From positions 62,001-126,000 of the forward strand of contig AHHB01000028.1 in assembly GCA_000242815.2 (NCBI GenBank): DNA of 64,000 nt, read 5' to 3'. The stretch's first letter is position 1, and every line of letters begins with the position of its first letter. Made by a program: the position numbers and the translations under genes. Positions 9,093 to 18,539 of this stretch are shown here, one piece after another. The notes under the pieces are model-generated. The model had not been told where the DNA came from. It did no database searches and saw nothing but the letters and a program-made list of their open reading frames with translations. This DNA is from Janthinobacterium lividum PAMC 25724 (GTDB lineage Bacteria; Pseudomonadota; Gammaproteobacteria; Burkholderiales; Burkholderiaceae_D).

Positions 9093-9803
9093 ATGATAGG
9101 CGAACATTCATCAAAGCAGTACGACAACGAACTCGAAGCGATCCGCTCGAAAGTGCTCCTGATGGGCGGCATCGTTGAAACCCAGTTCCTTGACGCGATG
9201 ACGTGCTTTCGCATCGGCAACTCGGAGCGCGCTGACCGCGTGATGCGCGAAGACGACGTCGTCAACCAGCTCGAAGTGTCGCTGGACGATGCCTGCAGCC
9301 ATTTGATCGTGCGCCGCCAGCCGGCCGCCAACGACTTGCGCACCATCATGGCCACCATCAAGGTGATTACCGACCTCGAGCGCGTAGGCGACGAAGCGAC
9401 AAAAATCGCCCGCGTAGCGAAGAATCTGCACATGCGCGGCAACGGCGTCGTCAACCATTACGAGATGGTGCGCGGCATTGCCAATACGGCCACCGACATG
9501 TTGCACGACGCGCTAGACGCATTCGCGCGCAACGATGGCAAGCAGGCGCTGCAATTAATTGCACAAGATGCCATTATCGACCATGAGTTTCGTTCTATCA
9601 TGCGCAACTTGATCACCTTTATGATGGAAGACCCGCGCACGATTTCGGCGGCGCTCGATACCCTGTGGGTGGCCAAGGCCATCGAACGGATCGGCGACCA
9701 TGCGAAAAACATCGCCGAATACGTGATTTACGTGGTCGAAGGCAGGGATATCCGCCACACCAAGTTGGCTGCTCCCGCCATTTCCGAGGAGCTCCCTGAG
9801 TAA
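9093..9803 (+). CDS. phoU: Phosphate signalling protein PhoU
   Basis: PhoU links the Pst transporter to the PhoR kinase and keeps the Pho regulon off when phosphate is plentiful. The 236 residues are mostly helical and contain two PhoU repeats: ERVGDEATKIARVAKNL near residues 90-106 and ERIGDHAKNIAEYVIYV near 190-206. Both carry the E-x-x-x-D metal-binding pattern. A GGAGAG ribosome site lies before the ATG. It stands 5 bases before phoB. Confidence 0.95.
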   Translation: MIGEHSSKQYDNELEAIRSKVLLMGGIVETQFLDAMTCFRIGNSERADRVMREDDVVNQLEVSLDDACSHLIVRRQPAANDLRTIMATIKVITDLERVGDEATKIARVAKNLHMRGNGVVNHYEMVRGIANTATDMLHDALDAFARNDGKQALQLIAQDAIIDHEFRSIMRNLITFMMEDPRTISAALDTLWVAKAIERIGDHAKNIAEYVIYVVEGRDIRHTKLAAPAISEELPE

Positions 9804-9808
9804 GCTTT

Positions 9809-10498
9809 ATGGCATCTGATAAAACCACGGTATTGATTGTTGAAGATGAACCGGCCATCGTTGAACTGGTGACCTATTCGCTGCGCGAATCAGGCTGGAA
9901 TTGCTGTTCTGTACAAAACGTTGCCGATGCCTGGGAATTCATCCAGCACCGCACGCCGCACCTGATCCTGTTGGACTGGATGCTGCCTGACCAGACGGGT
10001 TTGCGCTTGCTGTCGCGCATTCGCGCCGACCGCAATTTCGCCGCCATTCCCGTGATCATGCTCACCGCCAAGAGCATGGAAGAAGACAAGTTGGCCGGCC
10101 TCAATAGCGGCGCGGACGATTACGTCACCAAGCCGTTCTCGCCGCGCGAGCTGCTGGCCCGCGCCAAGGCTCTGCTGCGACGCAAGAGTCCGGAACACGC
10201 GCAGGCACCCATGCGCGCTGGCAAGGTGGCCCTGGATCCCGTCAGCTGTACCGTGATGATGGATGAGCAGAAGATCGATATCGGCCATGCCGAATACAAG
10301 TTGTTGAAATTCTTGCTGGCCCATCCAGAGCGCGTATTTTCGCGCAGCCAGCTGCTCGACAAGGTCTGGGGTGACCATGTGGTGATCGAGGAACGCACGG
10401 TCGATGTGCACGTATTGCGCTTGCGCAAAGCATTGAAAGAGGCTGAAAGCCTGATCAAGACCGTGCGCAGTGTTGGCTATATGTTGTCTGAAAAGTAA
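9809..10498 (+). CDS. phoB: Phosphate regulon response regulator PhoB
   Basis: PhoB binds Pho boxes and activates transcription when phosphorylated by PhoR. The 229 residues comprise an N-terminal receiver (VEDEPAI, phospho-Asp in ILLDWMLPD, Thr in MLTAKS, Lys in VTKPFSPREL) and a C-terminal OmpR-type winged helix (AEYKLLKFLLAHPERVFSR, then VWG and VDVHVLRLRKAL). It is followed 12 bases later by phoR, its partner kinase. A matching Pho box lies at 4864. Confidence 0.96.
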   Translation: MASDKTTVLIVEDEPAIVELVTYSLRESGWNCCSVQNVADAWEFIQHRTPHLILLDWMLPDQTGLRLLSRIRADRNFAAIPVIMLTAKSMEEDKLAGLNSGADDYVTKPFSPRELLARAKALLRRKSPEHAQAPMRAGKVALDPVSCTVMMDEQKIDIGHAEYKLLKFLLAHPERVFSRSQLLDKVWGDHVVIEERTVDVHVLRLRKALKEAESLIKTVRSVGYMLSEK

Positions 10499-10510
10499 AG
10501 CCTGTCTCTT

Positions 10511-11827
10511 ATGAATCCGAAATTGCTGTTCTGGGTACCGGCTGCCTTGCGCATGGTGCTGGCGTTGCTGGGCGTGTCCATCGTCTGGTATCTGTTTGGC
10601 GCCACGTATGCGCTGGGCATTGCCTTCGTACTGATGGCCATGATGGTGTTCGTGCAGCTGTCATATCTGTTCCAGCTCAGTGACTGGCTGGACAATCCGC
10701 AAAGCGCCAAGCTGCCCGACGGCTGGGGCGCCTGGACCAGTATCTTCGCGCGCCTGTACCGCATGCGTCGCGACGACGAGAAAAACCAGTCCGAGCTGAC
10801 GGAATGGCTGGCGCGTTTCCGCCAGGCCATGCATCTGCTACCCGATGGCGTCGTCATCATGGATGACGTGCTGTTCCTCGAATGGTGCAATCCGGCTGCC
10901 GAGAAACACCTGGGCCTGACGCATGAGCGAGACAAGGGCATGCGCGTGACTAACCTGATCCGCAGCCCCGAGTTCATGGATTACATCATCCTCGGCCGCT
11001 ATGACCAGCCGCTGACGATTACTTTCCGCAATCGCAAGCTGATCGTGCAGATTATTCCCTTTGAAAACCGCCGCCAGATCCTCGTCACACACGATGTGAC
11101 GGAGACGGAACGCATCGAAATGATGCGCCGCGACTTCATTGCCAACGCTTCGCACGAACTGCGCACGCCCCTGACGGTCATCGTCGGCTTCCTGGAAATC
11201 GCCTCTACCGAGCTGGACCTGGATGCCGCCACGCGCGCCGCACACATCAAGCTGATGACGGAGCAGGCGCATCGCATGCAGCATTTGATCGAGGACATGC
11301 TGACCCTGTCGCGACTCGAATCGGTCGACTATCCGCTGCGTCCCGAGCCGGTGGATGTCAAGAAGCTCATGCAGCAAGTCTTGCGCGACGCCAAGGGTTT
11401 GTCTGCAGGCAAGCATGAAGTGAGCATGGAATGCAAGGGGCCCGATGTCTTGGGCAGTTATGACGAGCTGTACAGCGCCTTTGGCAACCTGGCGTCGAAC
11501 GCCGTGCGCTATACCCCAGCCGGTGGCAGCATCACGCTGCGCTGGCAAGATGGCCCGGCCGGACCGCAATTCATCGCGCAGGACACGGGCATCGGCATCA
11601 GTCAGGAGCATATTTCGCGCCTGACCGAGCGTTTCTACCGCGTCGACAAGAGCCGTTCGCGCGAAACTCAGGGCACCGGCCTGGGCCTGGCTATCGTCAA
11701 GCACGTATTGCTGCGCCACGGGGGGACGTTGGCCATCCAGTCCGTGGCCGACAAGGGCAGCAGTTTTATTGTCAGCATGCCCAAGTCCGTCGTGATGCCG
11801 CTGCAGGGTGAGCTGCTGGTCAAATAG
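10511..11827 (+). CDS. phoR: Phosphate regulon sensor histidine kinase PhoR
   Basis: PhoR senses phosphate status through PstSCAB-PhoU and phosphorylates PhoB. The 438-residue protein starts with two membrane segments (ALRMVLALLGVSIVWYLF and a second near residues 30-50). A PAS domain follows (LPDGVVIMDDVLFLEWCN). The phospho-accepting His is in FIANASHELRTPLTVI, and the ATPase part has the N box (NAVRYTP), DTGIGI and GTGLGLAIVKH. Length and layout match PhoR of other proteobacteria. Confidence 0.95.
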   Translation: MNPKLLFWVPAALRMVLALLGVSIVWYLFGATYALGIAFVLMAMMVFVQLSYLFQLSDWLDNPQSAKLPDGWGAWTSIFARLYRMRRDDEKNQSELTEWLARFRQAMHLLPDGVVIMDDVLFLEWCNPAAEKHLGLTHERDKGMRVTNLIRSPEFMDYIILGRYDQPLTITFRNRKLIVQIIPFENRRQILVTHDVTETERIEMMRRDFIANASHELRTPLTVIVGFLEIASTELDLDAATRAAHIKLMTEQAHRMQHLIEDMLTLSRLESVDYPLRPEPVDVKKLMQQVLRDAKGLSAGKHEVSMECKGPDVLGSYDELYSAFGNLASNAVRYTPAGGSITLRWQDGPAGPQFIAQDTGIGISQEHISRLTERFYRVDKSRSRETQGTGLGLAIVKHVLLRHGGTLAIQSVADKGSSFIVSMPKSVVMPLQGELLVK

Positions 11828-11893
11828 TTCGCAGGGGCGATAGTTTCCCCCGGCGACTGGTGTAATGTTGGCATAAGTCGTTACAATCAGAGC

Positions 11894-13089
11894 ATGACTT
11901 TAATCAACGCTTCTTTTCGCCACGCCGGCGCGCAGCAACTGGCCCAGTCGCTGCAGGCCGCGCGCCAGAATACCCTGTCCCTGTTCGACTGTTATATCAG
12001 TGCCGGCCTGGACGTGGTGGCGGGCCTGCCCCACCATCCGCGCCTCAATCCGCCCTTATGGCAACTCGCGCACATCGCCTGGTTCGCCGAGTGGTATATC
12101 CTGCGTGAAGCCGCGTCCAGCCATCCTGGCGACGCCGTCAGCAATTGCCTGCTGACGCGCGGCGACGACCTGTTCGACGCCAATATGGTCGAGCACCGTG
12201 CGCGCTGGAAGCTGGAACTGCCGAGTCCGGGCGCCGTGAAAACGTATTGCCGCGAAGTGCTCGACAGGGTCCTGGATAAACTTTCGCGCGTACCCAATGT
12301 CGACACCGCCCTGGCGCCGTATCGGCTGGCGCTGGCGCATGAGGATTTGTGCTGCGAGGAAATGCTGACCGGTTTGCAATGGCTGGGCCTGGAAGCCCCG
12401 CAGTGCCTGTCTTCCAGTGCCGTCTTGCCGCCGGGAGCAGGGGAAATCACTTTTCCTGGCAAAACCACGAACTGGGCTCGCCGCGCAGGCCCGGGTTTGC
12501 CTTCGACAATGAGTCTCCGCCTTACCGCTGCTACGTGGCGCCGTTTTCCATCGATGCTTGCGCCGTATCAAATGCCCAGTTTGCCGATTTTGTCGCCGAT
12601 GGCGGCTACCAGAACCGCCAGTTCTGGAGCGCGGCCGGCAGCGCCTGGCTGATGCAGCAGGAGCGCTCGTCGCCCCTGTACTGGCTGCGCGAAGCGACAC
12701 AGTGGCGCACCATGCGTTTCGGCCAGCGCACGACCTTGCCGCCAAATGAAGCCGTGCGCCACATCAACCTGTATGAAGCGCAAGCGTACTGCGCCTGGGC
12801 GGGCCGCCGCCTGGCGACCGAGGCGGAATGGGAGTATGCTGCGCTGTCAGGTCATCCGCGCTTTCACTGGGGCCAGGTGTGGGAATGGACGGCGACACCG
12901 TTCGAGCCGTATCCGGGCTTTGCGCTGGACGCCTGGCGCGAGTACTCGGCGCCGTATTTCATGCAGCACCAGGTGTTGCGTGGCGCCGCCTTCGCTACGC
13001 CGCCGCGCCTGCATTGCTTGCGTATGCGCGCCTTCCACGCGCCCGAACGCGGCGACATTTTTGCCGGCCTGCGTACCTGCGCCTGGTAA
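11894..13089 (+). pseudogene. senA: SenA-like (EgtB-type) selenoneine synthase, broken by a one-base frameshift
   Basis: Two overlapping frames together form one ~400-residue protein. The first (from the ATG at 11894) carries a DinB-like domain with the metal-binding segment PLWQLAHIAWFAEWYI. The second carries an FGE-sulfatase-type domain (FAFDNESPPYRCYVAPF, CAWAGRRLATEAEWEYAAL, GQVWEWTATPFEPYPGF) and ends at 13089. The frames meet near 12460: restoring one A in the run of four As at 12461-12464 gives FPGKNHELGSP and reunites them. The family couples hercynine with a sulfur or selenium donor to make ergothioneine or selenoneine; the GQVWEWTA...REYSAP layout fits SenA best. It may be a true pseudogene or an assembly error. 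Confidence 0.75.
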
Positions 13090-13134
13090 GCCCGACACAG
13101 GCAGATGCCGTTGCCACCCTTTTCAGGAATATTT

Positions 13135-15081
13135 TTGAGTACCGATAACGCCCCGCAGTTCATTCCCAAACGCATCACGCCCACGCCAGAGCAGGTGGCT
13201 ATCCAGACGGCGCAAAAGAAAGTGGTCTTGATCGACGCCAATGCCGGCGCCGCCAAGACGACGACGCTGGCCCTGCGCCTGGCCGAGGCGCTGCACCGGG
13301 GCCGCGCGCCCGAGCGCATGCTGGCCCTGGTCTTCACCGAGGCGGCGCGCGTGGCCCTGCGCCAGCGCCTGCTGGAAGTGGGTGTGCCGCTGGGCGTCGT
13401 CAAGCGCCTCATCATCGATACCTTCGACGCCTTTGCCGCCAAGTTACTGCTGCAACTGGAAAACATGCAGGTGGCGTTCATGCGCAGCGATGAAGAGCTG
13501 CGTCCCGTGGCCTGGGAAGCACTGGAAGTGGTCTGCGAGAAGTACGCCGAGCGCTATGCGCTGGAAATCACTACGACGAACGGGGCGATTGCCGAATTCC
13601 TGAAGTTACAGTTGCGTACCAAGGCACGCCTGGATTTTCAACATCCCGACTTCGAGAGCAACTCCCTCGATGACAATCTGGACATGCTGGGCATGTCGCG
13701 CACGCACTATCTGTGGCTGCGCGAGTATGAAGGCTTGCGCGGTGCCGACACGGGCGACATCGAGTTCCGCGCAGCGTTTGATGCCACCTACGACCTGGTG
13801 CGCATGCTCGATGGCGACGAGCCGTTGCGCCAGCAATTGCCGGCCTTCCAGATCATCGTTGCCGATGAATTGCACGATTTGAACGAAGCCTCGTTCCGCT
13901 TGCTGACCATGCTGATACGTCGCGGCAACGCGTTTTTCTGCGGCGCTGGCGACAAGGATCAAGTGATCTACACCTGGTCGGGCGCCGATCACCGCTTCCT
14001 GCGCCAGCGCTTCGAGCAAGAGTTTCCTGCCTTGCAGCGCTTGCCGCTGACGGCATCTTACCGCTACGGCCCGCAACTGGCGCAGGCCATGGGCGTGCTG
14101 AAGAACAAGGCCAGCGTCTCGGCCCTGGCGCGCGCCACCCACATCGAGCTGCTGGAATATGACCATGCACAGCCGCAGGCCTGCAGCGCGCAGCTGATCG
14201 CCGCCCTGGAACACGCGCATGCGGGCACGACCGCCATTTTGCTGCGCGACCGTGACCAGGCGATCCGTGTGGAAACGGCGCTGTTCCAGAGCGGCATCGC
14301 GTACGGACTGGTGGATATGAATAGTTATCTGCTGAGCCTGGAAGTGCTGATGCTGCGCGGCATGGTCGCCATCGCCCGCAAGGATTTGCACGCCATCAAG
14401 AGCGGTCCGCGTCGCGGCGAGATCCTCGAAGCCCTGGTGGCGTTTGCGGAAATCCCGTTTACGCGCACGCAATTGCAGCAAGCCAAGGCCGACGTCGCCA
14501 ATTATCCGGACTTGCTGGAAGGCTTCTTGACGAACCAGCTGGCCAAGTCGCATAACCAGGACAAGGCGGCGCTGACCCTGGCTGCCGTCGACTATCTGCG
14601 CGCCTTGCCAGCCGATGCGTTGGCGGGCGAAGCACTGCAGCACATCTTTGGCTTGATGCAACTGGAACAGACGGCGCGCCGCATCTATGTCGACCCGGCC
14701 CAGGCGCGGGTCGTGGCGCGCTCCCTGCATGGCTTCATTGCCGTGTGCAAGGAAGCGGGCGTGGCGCTGGGCGGCTTTGCAGGCTGGCTGGGTGAGATGG
14801 AGGAGGCTGTTGCCGTGACCAGCGGCAAGGCCAAGCTGGTCATCGCCTGCATCGACCAGATCAAGGGCCTCGAATACAACCATGTGATTCTGCCTTACCT
14901 GGCCGTTGACGAATTTCCGCGCAGCAAGACCGACCCGCTGGAAGAGGAAAACCGTTTTTATGTGGCCGCCACGCGCGCGCGCGACAGGCTGACCCTGCTG
15001 ACGCCGCAAGACCCCGCCTACCGAAGCCGCTACATCGCCGCCTTGCAGCTCAAACAGAAGATAGTTGCGTCCAAGGCATAG
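13135..15081 (+). CDS. UvrD/Rep-type superfamily 1 DNA helicase
   Basis: The 648-residue protein has SF1A helicase motifs in order: motif I DANAGAAKTTTLALRLAEAL near residues 38-57, motif II VADELHDLNEAS, motif III-like GDKDQVIYTWSGA, motif IV region LTASYRYGP, motif V IDQIKGLEYNHVILPYL and motif VI VAATRARDRLTLL. The motif I spelling AGAAKT is slightly unusual for UvrD. I prefer the TTG at 13135, preceded by CAGGAA, over an ATG at 13105. It stands alone after the senA-like gene; its exact role in repair or replication is unknown. Confidence 0.85.
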   Translation: MSTDNAPQFIPKRITPTPEQVAIQTAQKKVVLIDANAGAAKTTTLALRLAEALHRGRAPERMLALVFTEAARVALRQRLLEVGVPLGVVKRLIIDTFDAFAAKLLLQLENMQVAFMRSDEELRPVAWEALEVVCEKYAERYALEITTTNGAIAEFLKLQLRTKARLDFQHPDFESNSLDDNLDMLGMSRTHYLWLREYEGLRGADTGDIEFRAAFDATYDLVRMLDGDEPLRQQLPAFQIIVADELHDLNEASFRLLTMLIRRGNAFFCGAGDKDQVIYTWSGADHRFLRQRFEQEFPALQRLPLTASYRYGPQLAQAMGVLKNKASVSALARATHIELLEYDHAQPQACSAQLIAALEHAHAGTTAILLRDRDQAIRVETALFQSGIAYGLVDMNSYLLSLEVLMLRGMVAIARKDLHAIKSGPRRGEILEALVAFAEIPFTRTQLQQAKADVANYPDLLEGFLTNQLAKSHNQDKAALTLAAVDYLRALPADALAGEALQHIFGLMQLEQTARRIYVDPAQARVVARSLHGFIAVCKEAGVALGGFAGWLGEMEEAVAVTSGKAKLVIACIDQIKGLEYNHVILPYLAVDEFPRSKTDPLEEENRFYVAATRARDRLTLLTPQDPAYRSRYIAALQLKQKIVASKA

Positions 15082-15527
15082 CTATTGTGTCGCGCGAGCA
15101 CTTTTATGTGATGGCCGCAGCGCACCAGCGCCGTTTGATGCAGCTCAACAAAGCGGCATCTGTGTACGTTAGCGAACGGTGCCAAGTGGCGATCGGGAGT
15201 ATGATGGTTGCGCTTGGTTGAGACGCACTGCCGTGAAGTTGGCGCCATGTTCGATCTTCCAGCAGGTCAGCCGGTCGCCTCAAGGATCGGCACCAGATTT
15301 CCGCTGCTGGCGCACTTGCGCCAGGCGGCCGCGCACTGCTACTCCAGCTTGTGGTGCTTAGCGCTTACCGCTTACCGCTTACTCCATCCATGCCGGCCCA
15401 GCCGGTCTTGCCTCTCATGCCAGCCGCTGCGCCATTCACCGCTGCCTGTCCGCCATTGGCCGAAGCGGTGTTTTCGCGCGCCCGAAATCGGCGTATCTTT
15501 ACGATTAACCAACTTCAAGGGGACAAC
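15082..15527. other. Gene-free stretch before the LiaF-like operon
   Basis: No convincing gene is seen on either strand in these 446 bases. A small direct repeat of GCTTACC units occurs at about 15358-15380. The far end must hold the promoter of the operon that starts at 15528. Confidence 0.5.
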
Positions 15528-15911
15528 GTGAAACCTGAACCTGCTTATTCCCGCCGTACCCAGCTGCTGTGGGGCGTGCTGCTGATCGCCATCGGCGCCG
15601 TCATCTTGCTGGACCGGCTCGATGTGATCTATCTCCACGATTACTTTGCACTATGGCATTATTGGCCGCTGATACTGCTCGTCTTCGGCCTCAACAAATT
15701 GCTGACGCCTGTGTCCGCCAAGCAGGTGCTGAGCGGCTTGTGGCTGATCTTTTTCGCTGCCTGGTGGTATGTATCGTACGAAGAACTGTGGCACTTGAAT
15801 TTCTACCGTAGCTGGCCAGCTTTGTTGATCGCCTGGGGCGTTGGCCTCGTCCTGGAACCGCTGCTGAACAAACATTTTATTGCCTACCGGGAGTCCGAGC
15901 ATGAAAAATAA
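15528..15911 (+). CDS. LiaF/LiaI-like small membrane protein
   Basis: The 127-residue protein is mostly membrane-embedded, with segments such as LLWGVLLIAIGAVILLDRL, YWPLILLVFGLNKLL and VLSGLWLIFFAAWWYV. This fits the LiaF transmembrane family (DUF5668-like) found next to envelope-stress two-component genes. I chose the GTG at 15528 because AAGGGG lies 5 bases before it. It overlaps the next gene by 11 bases. The four genes from here to 18539 look like one envelope-sensing operon. Confidence 0.7.
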   Translation: MKPEPAYSRRTQLLWGVLLIAIGAVILLDRLDVIYLHDYFALWHYWPLILLVFGLNKLLTPVSAKQVLSGLWLIFFAAWWYVSYEELWHLNFYRSWPALLIAWGVGLVLEPLLNKHFIAYRESEHEK

Positions 15912-16716
15912 ACCGCCGCTGCACTCGCCATCGCAGATCGTACTCGGTGTCATCGTCATCGGCTTGGGGCTGTTGTTCCTGCTCGATAACCTCGGCCTCA
16001 TCAATGTGCGCTACACCTTTCGCTTCTGGCCCACGGTGCTGATCGTGTTTGGCTTGCTGAAACTGTCGCAAAGCCGCAGTGCGAAAGGCTATTTGTTGGG
16101 CGGCACGCTGGTGCTGCTGGGCGTGGTCGCCACCCTCAAACACATGGGTATTTTCTACCTGAACTGGGACTTGCTGTGGCCCTTGCTGATCATCGGCCTG
16201 GGCGTGGCCGTAGTGTCGAAGTCTTTGCCCGGCGCGCAGCAACGCCAGCGGCGCCGGCGTTTTACCGCACAGCAAGACAGCACGGTCGCGCCCGATTCCT
16301 TCGGCCTGCCCCGTAGCGGTGCCGTGTCGCTGGACAAGGCCGCTGCCAACACCACGGCAGTGCCCGGCACCGGCGCGCAGGCTGATGATGACTGCATCAT
16401 CGAAGTGACGGCTATCCTCGGCGGTTATGTCAGGCGCGTGTCGTCGCAGCGCTTCAGGGGCGGCGATATCAATGTCATCATGGCCGGCTGCGAAATCGAT
16501 TTGCGCCAGGCATCGATCGAAGGCGAAGCCGTGCTCAACGTATTTGCCCTGTGTGGCGGCGTCACCATCAAGATTCCGCCCGACTGGAGCGTAGTGCTGC
16601 AGGGCACGCCCATCCTCGGCGGCTTTGAAGAAAAGACCATCGTGCCGCCGAATCAGGCCAAGCGCTTGTACGTGACCGGCTACGCCATCATGGGTGGCCT
16701 GGAAATCCGCAACTAG
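15901..16716 (+). CDS. LiaF-like membrane protein with cell-wall-stress C-terminal domain
   Basis: The 271 residues fall into an N-terminal part with four hydrophobic segments (IVLGVIVIGLGLLFLLDNLG, FWPTVLIVFGLLKL and two more) and a soluble C-terminal part (IIEVTAILGGYVRRV, GGDINVIMAGCEIDLR, VTIKIPPDWSVV, YAIMGGLEIRN). The C-terminal part resembles the beta-rich domain of LiaF/VraT proteins that restrain a cognate sensor kinase. GGGAG lies 8 bases before the ATG, which overlaps the previous stop. The kinase gene follows 6 bases later. Confidence 0.75.
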   Translation: MKNKPPLHSPSQIVLGVIVIGLGLLFLLDNLGLINVRYTFRFWPTVLIVFGLLKLSQSRSAKGYLLGGTLVLLGVVATLKHMGIFYLNWDLLWPLLIIGLGVAVVSKSLPGAQQRQRRRRFTAQQDSTVAPDSFGLPRSGAVSLDKAAANTTAVPGTGAQADDDCIIEVTAILGGYVRRVSSQRFRGGDINVIMAGCEIDLRQASIEGEAVLNVFALCGGVTIKIPPDWSVVLQGTPILGGFEEKTIVPPNQAKRLYVTGYAIMGGLEIRN

Positions 16717-16722
16717 GCGCGC

Positions 16723-17799
16723 ATGTCCGGGCCCTTGTCGAAGTGGCACGGCGGCGCGGCCGTGGTGGTGCTCTGCCTGGCGCTGGGGCTGGCACTGGCG
16801 TGCGTGCTGGCCAGGGTAGCCCAGGCGCCCCGGCTCAATGCAATCGTGCTGGTGGTGCCGGCTACGCTCGTGTATGCGATCGGCTCGGGTTTTTCCGCAT
16901 TTTACCTGTGCCGCGCCTATCCCTTGCATGCGCGCCATCCGCTCGCCATTGCCGGCGTGATGGGCGTGGCGGCCCTGTTCGCGGGCTTGCTGTGGGCTAC
17001 CCTGCTGCAATTTATGAATAGCGCCAGCCTGTTGCTGCAGCTGCGCTGGCTGGGCGTGAACCTGACGCAATCGCTGCTGGCTTTGTTTTTCGGCCTGGGC
17101 GTGCTGCTGTATTGCCTCGCTGTCGCCGTGCATTATTTGTTGCTGCAATTTGTGCGCGCCAGGATGGCAGAGCAGCGGGGCCTGGAAGCGCAGCTGATGG
17201 CGCAGGAAGCGCAACTGCGCATGCTGCGTACGCAGATCGATCCGCATTTCCTTTTCAACAGCCTGAACTCCATCAGCGCCTTGACATCGATCGATGCGGC
17301 GGGGGCGCGCCAGATGACGCTGCAACTGGCCAGTTTCTTTCGCCAGAGCCTGAGCCTGGAGGCGCACAAGCACATTGCGGTGGAGCAGGAACTGGTGCTG
17401 ATCCGCCATTTCCTGGCCATCGAGCAAGTGCGTTTCGGCGCGCGCCTGCAAGTGGCGCTCGTCATTGATGACGGCGCGCTGGCCTGCCTGCTGCCGCCCA
17501 TGCTGATACAGCCGCTGGTGGAAAATGCTGTCAAGCATGGTATATGCGGCTTGACGCAGGGCGGCCTGATCGAGATCGCGGTGCAGCGCGCGGGCAGCTT
17601 GCTGCACATTGCCGTGCGCAATCCGGTGGATGTGGATCAAGGACCGGCCCACGGCAAGGGCGTGGGGCTGGACAATGTGCGCCAGCGCCTGGCCAGCACC
17701 TATGGGCATGAAGCGGGCGTGCACTGGATACGGCGCAATGCGACGTTTGAAGTGACGCTATCGATGCCGGCGCAGACCGGCGACACGGAGGAAGCATGA
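16723..17799 (+). CDS. LytS-type sensor histidine kinase
   Basis: The 358-residue protein has an N-terminal membrane region (about residues 8-145, with some six hydrophobic segments), a coiled linker, and a His_kinase domain of the LytS/YehU type: phospho-His in LRTQIDPHFLFNSLNSIS, N box in PLVENAVKHGI, and GKGVGLDNVRQRL. It overlaps the following LytTR regulator by four bases, so the two form a signalling pair. The LiaF-like genes upstream suggest it senses envelope stress. Confidence 0.85.
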   Translation: MSGPLSKWHGGAAVVVLCLALGLALACVLARVAQAPRLNAIVLVVPATLVYAIGSGFSAFYLCRAYPLHARHPLAIAGVMGVAALFAGLLWATLLQFMNSASLLLQLRWLGVNLTQSLLALFFGLGVLLYCLAVAVHYLLLQFVRARMAEQRGLEAQLMAQEAQLRMLRTQIDPHFLFNSLNSISALTSIDAAGARQMTLQLASFFRQSLSLEAHKHIAVEQELVLIRHFLAIEQVRFGARLQVALVIDDGALACLLPPMLIQPLVENAVKHGICGLTQGGLIEIAVQRAGSLLHIAVRNPVDVDQGPAHGKGVGLDNVRQRLASTYGHEAGVHWIRRNATFEVTLSMPAQTGDTEEA

Positions 17800-18539
17800 T
17801 GCAGGCAAGAATGCGGGTGGCCATCGTCGATGACGAAGCGCTGGCGCGCAGCGTGTTGCGCGAATACCTGGCGCGCCATGACGATATCGACATCGTGGCC
17901 GAATGCGCCAACGGCTTCGAAGCCGTCAAGGCCATCGCGGAGCTGGCACCGGAACTGGTGTTTCTCGACATCCAGATGCCGCGCCTCGATGGCTTTGAAG
18001 TGGCGCAGCTGATCGGCGCGAAGACCAAGCTGATCTTTGTTACGGCGTACGACCAGTATGCATTAAGGGCGTTCGAGTACCACGCCTTGGACTATCTGCT
18101 CAAACCGTTCAGCGAACAGCGCTTCGAGCAGGCGCTGGCCCATGCGCGCAGCAACTGCAGCATGCCCGAGACCGTGTTGACGCTGGCGCGTGAGGCGGCC
18201 ACGCGCGCCGCCCCTTTGGCCCGCGTGCTGATACGCGACGGTGCCAAGGTCCATGTGATCGCCAGCGCCCGCATCGACTATATCGAGGCGCAGGACGATT
18301 ACATCAGCATCCGTTCCGAGGGCAAGTCTTACCTGAAAAGTCAGACGCTGGCGCAGCTGGAAATCCAGCTCGATCCCGCCAGGTTCGTGCGCGTGCACAG
18401 GTCGTATCTGCTCAATATCGATGGCATAGGCCGCATCGAGGCGAGCAGCAAGGATAGTCACGTAGCCATCTTGCGCGATGACACGCGCATTCCCGTGAGC
18501 AAGGCCGGGTATCAAAAACTCAAGGCATTAGTCGGCTAG
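17796..18539 (+). CDS. LytTR-family response regulator
   Basis: The 247 residues comprise a receiver domain (AIVDDEALARSVL, phospho-Asp in LVFLDIQMPRLDG, Thr in FVTAYDQYALRAFEYHALDY, Lys in LLKPF) and a C-terminal LytTR DNA-binding domain (IDYIEAQDDYISIRSEGKSY, FVRVHRSYLLNI, RIPVSKAGYQKLKAL). It is the partner of the LytS-like kinase just upstream. Its last 12 bases overlap the end of the convergent helicase gene. Confidence 0.88.
   Translation: MMQARMRVAIVDDEALARSVLREYLARHDDIDIVAECANGFEAVKAIAELAPELVFLDIQMPRLDGFEVAQLIGAKTKLIFVTAYDQYALRAFEYHALDYLLKPFSEQRFEQALAHARSNCSMPETVLTLAREAATRAAPLARVLIRDGAKVHVIASARIDYIEAQDDYISIRSEGKSYLKSQTLAQLEIQLDPARFVRVHRSYLLNIDGIGRIEASSKDSHVAILRDDTRIPVSKAGYQKLKALVG

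Noticed and set aside
15877-17724. Long minus-strand frame (615 codons) opposite the LiaF-like and LytS genes
   Set aside because: It is rich in His, Gln and Arg, the usual composition of antisense frames in GC-rich DNA, and the plus-strand genes have clear domains.
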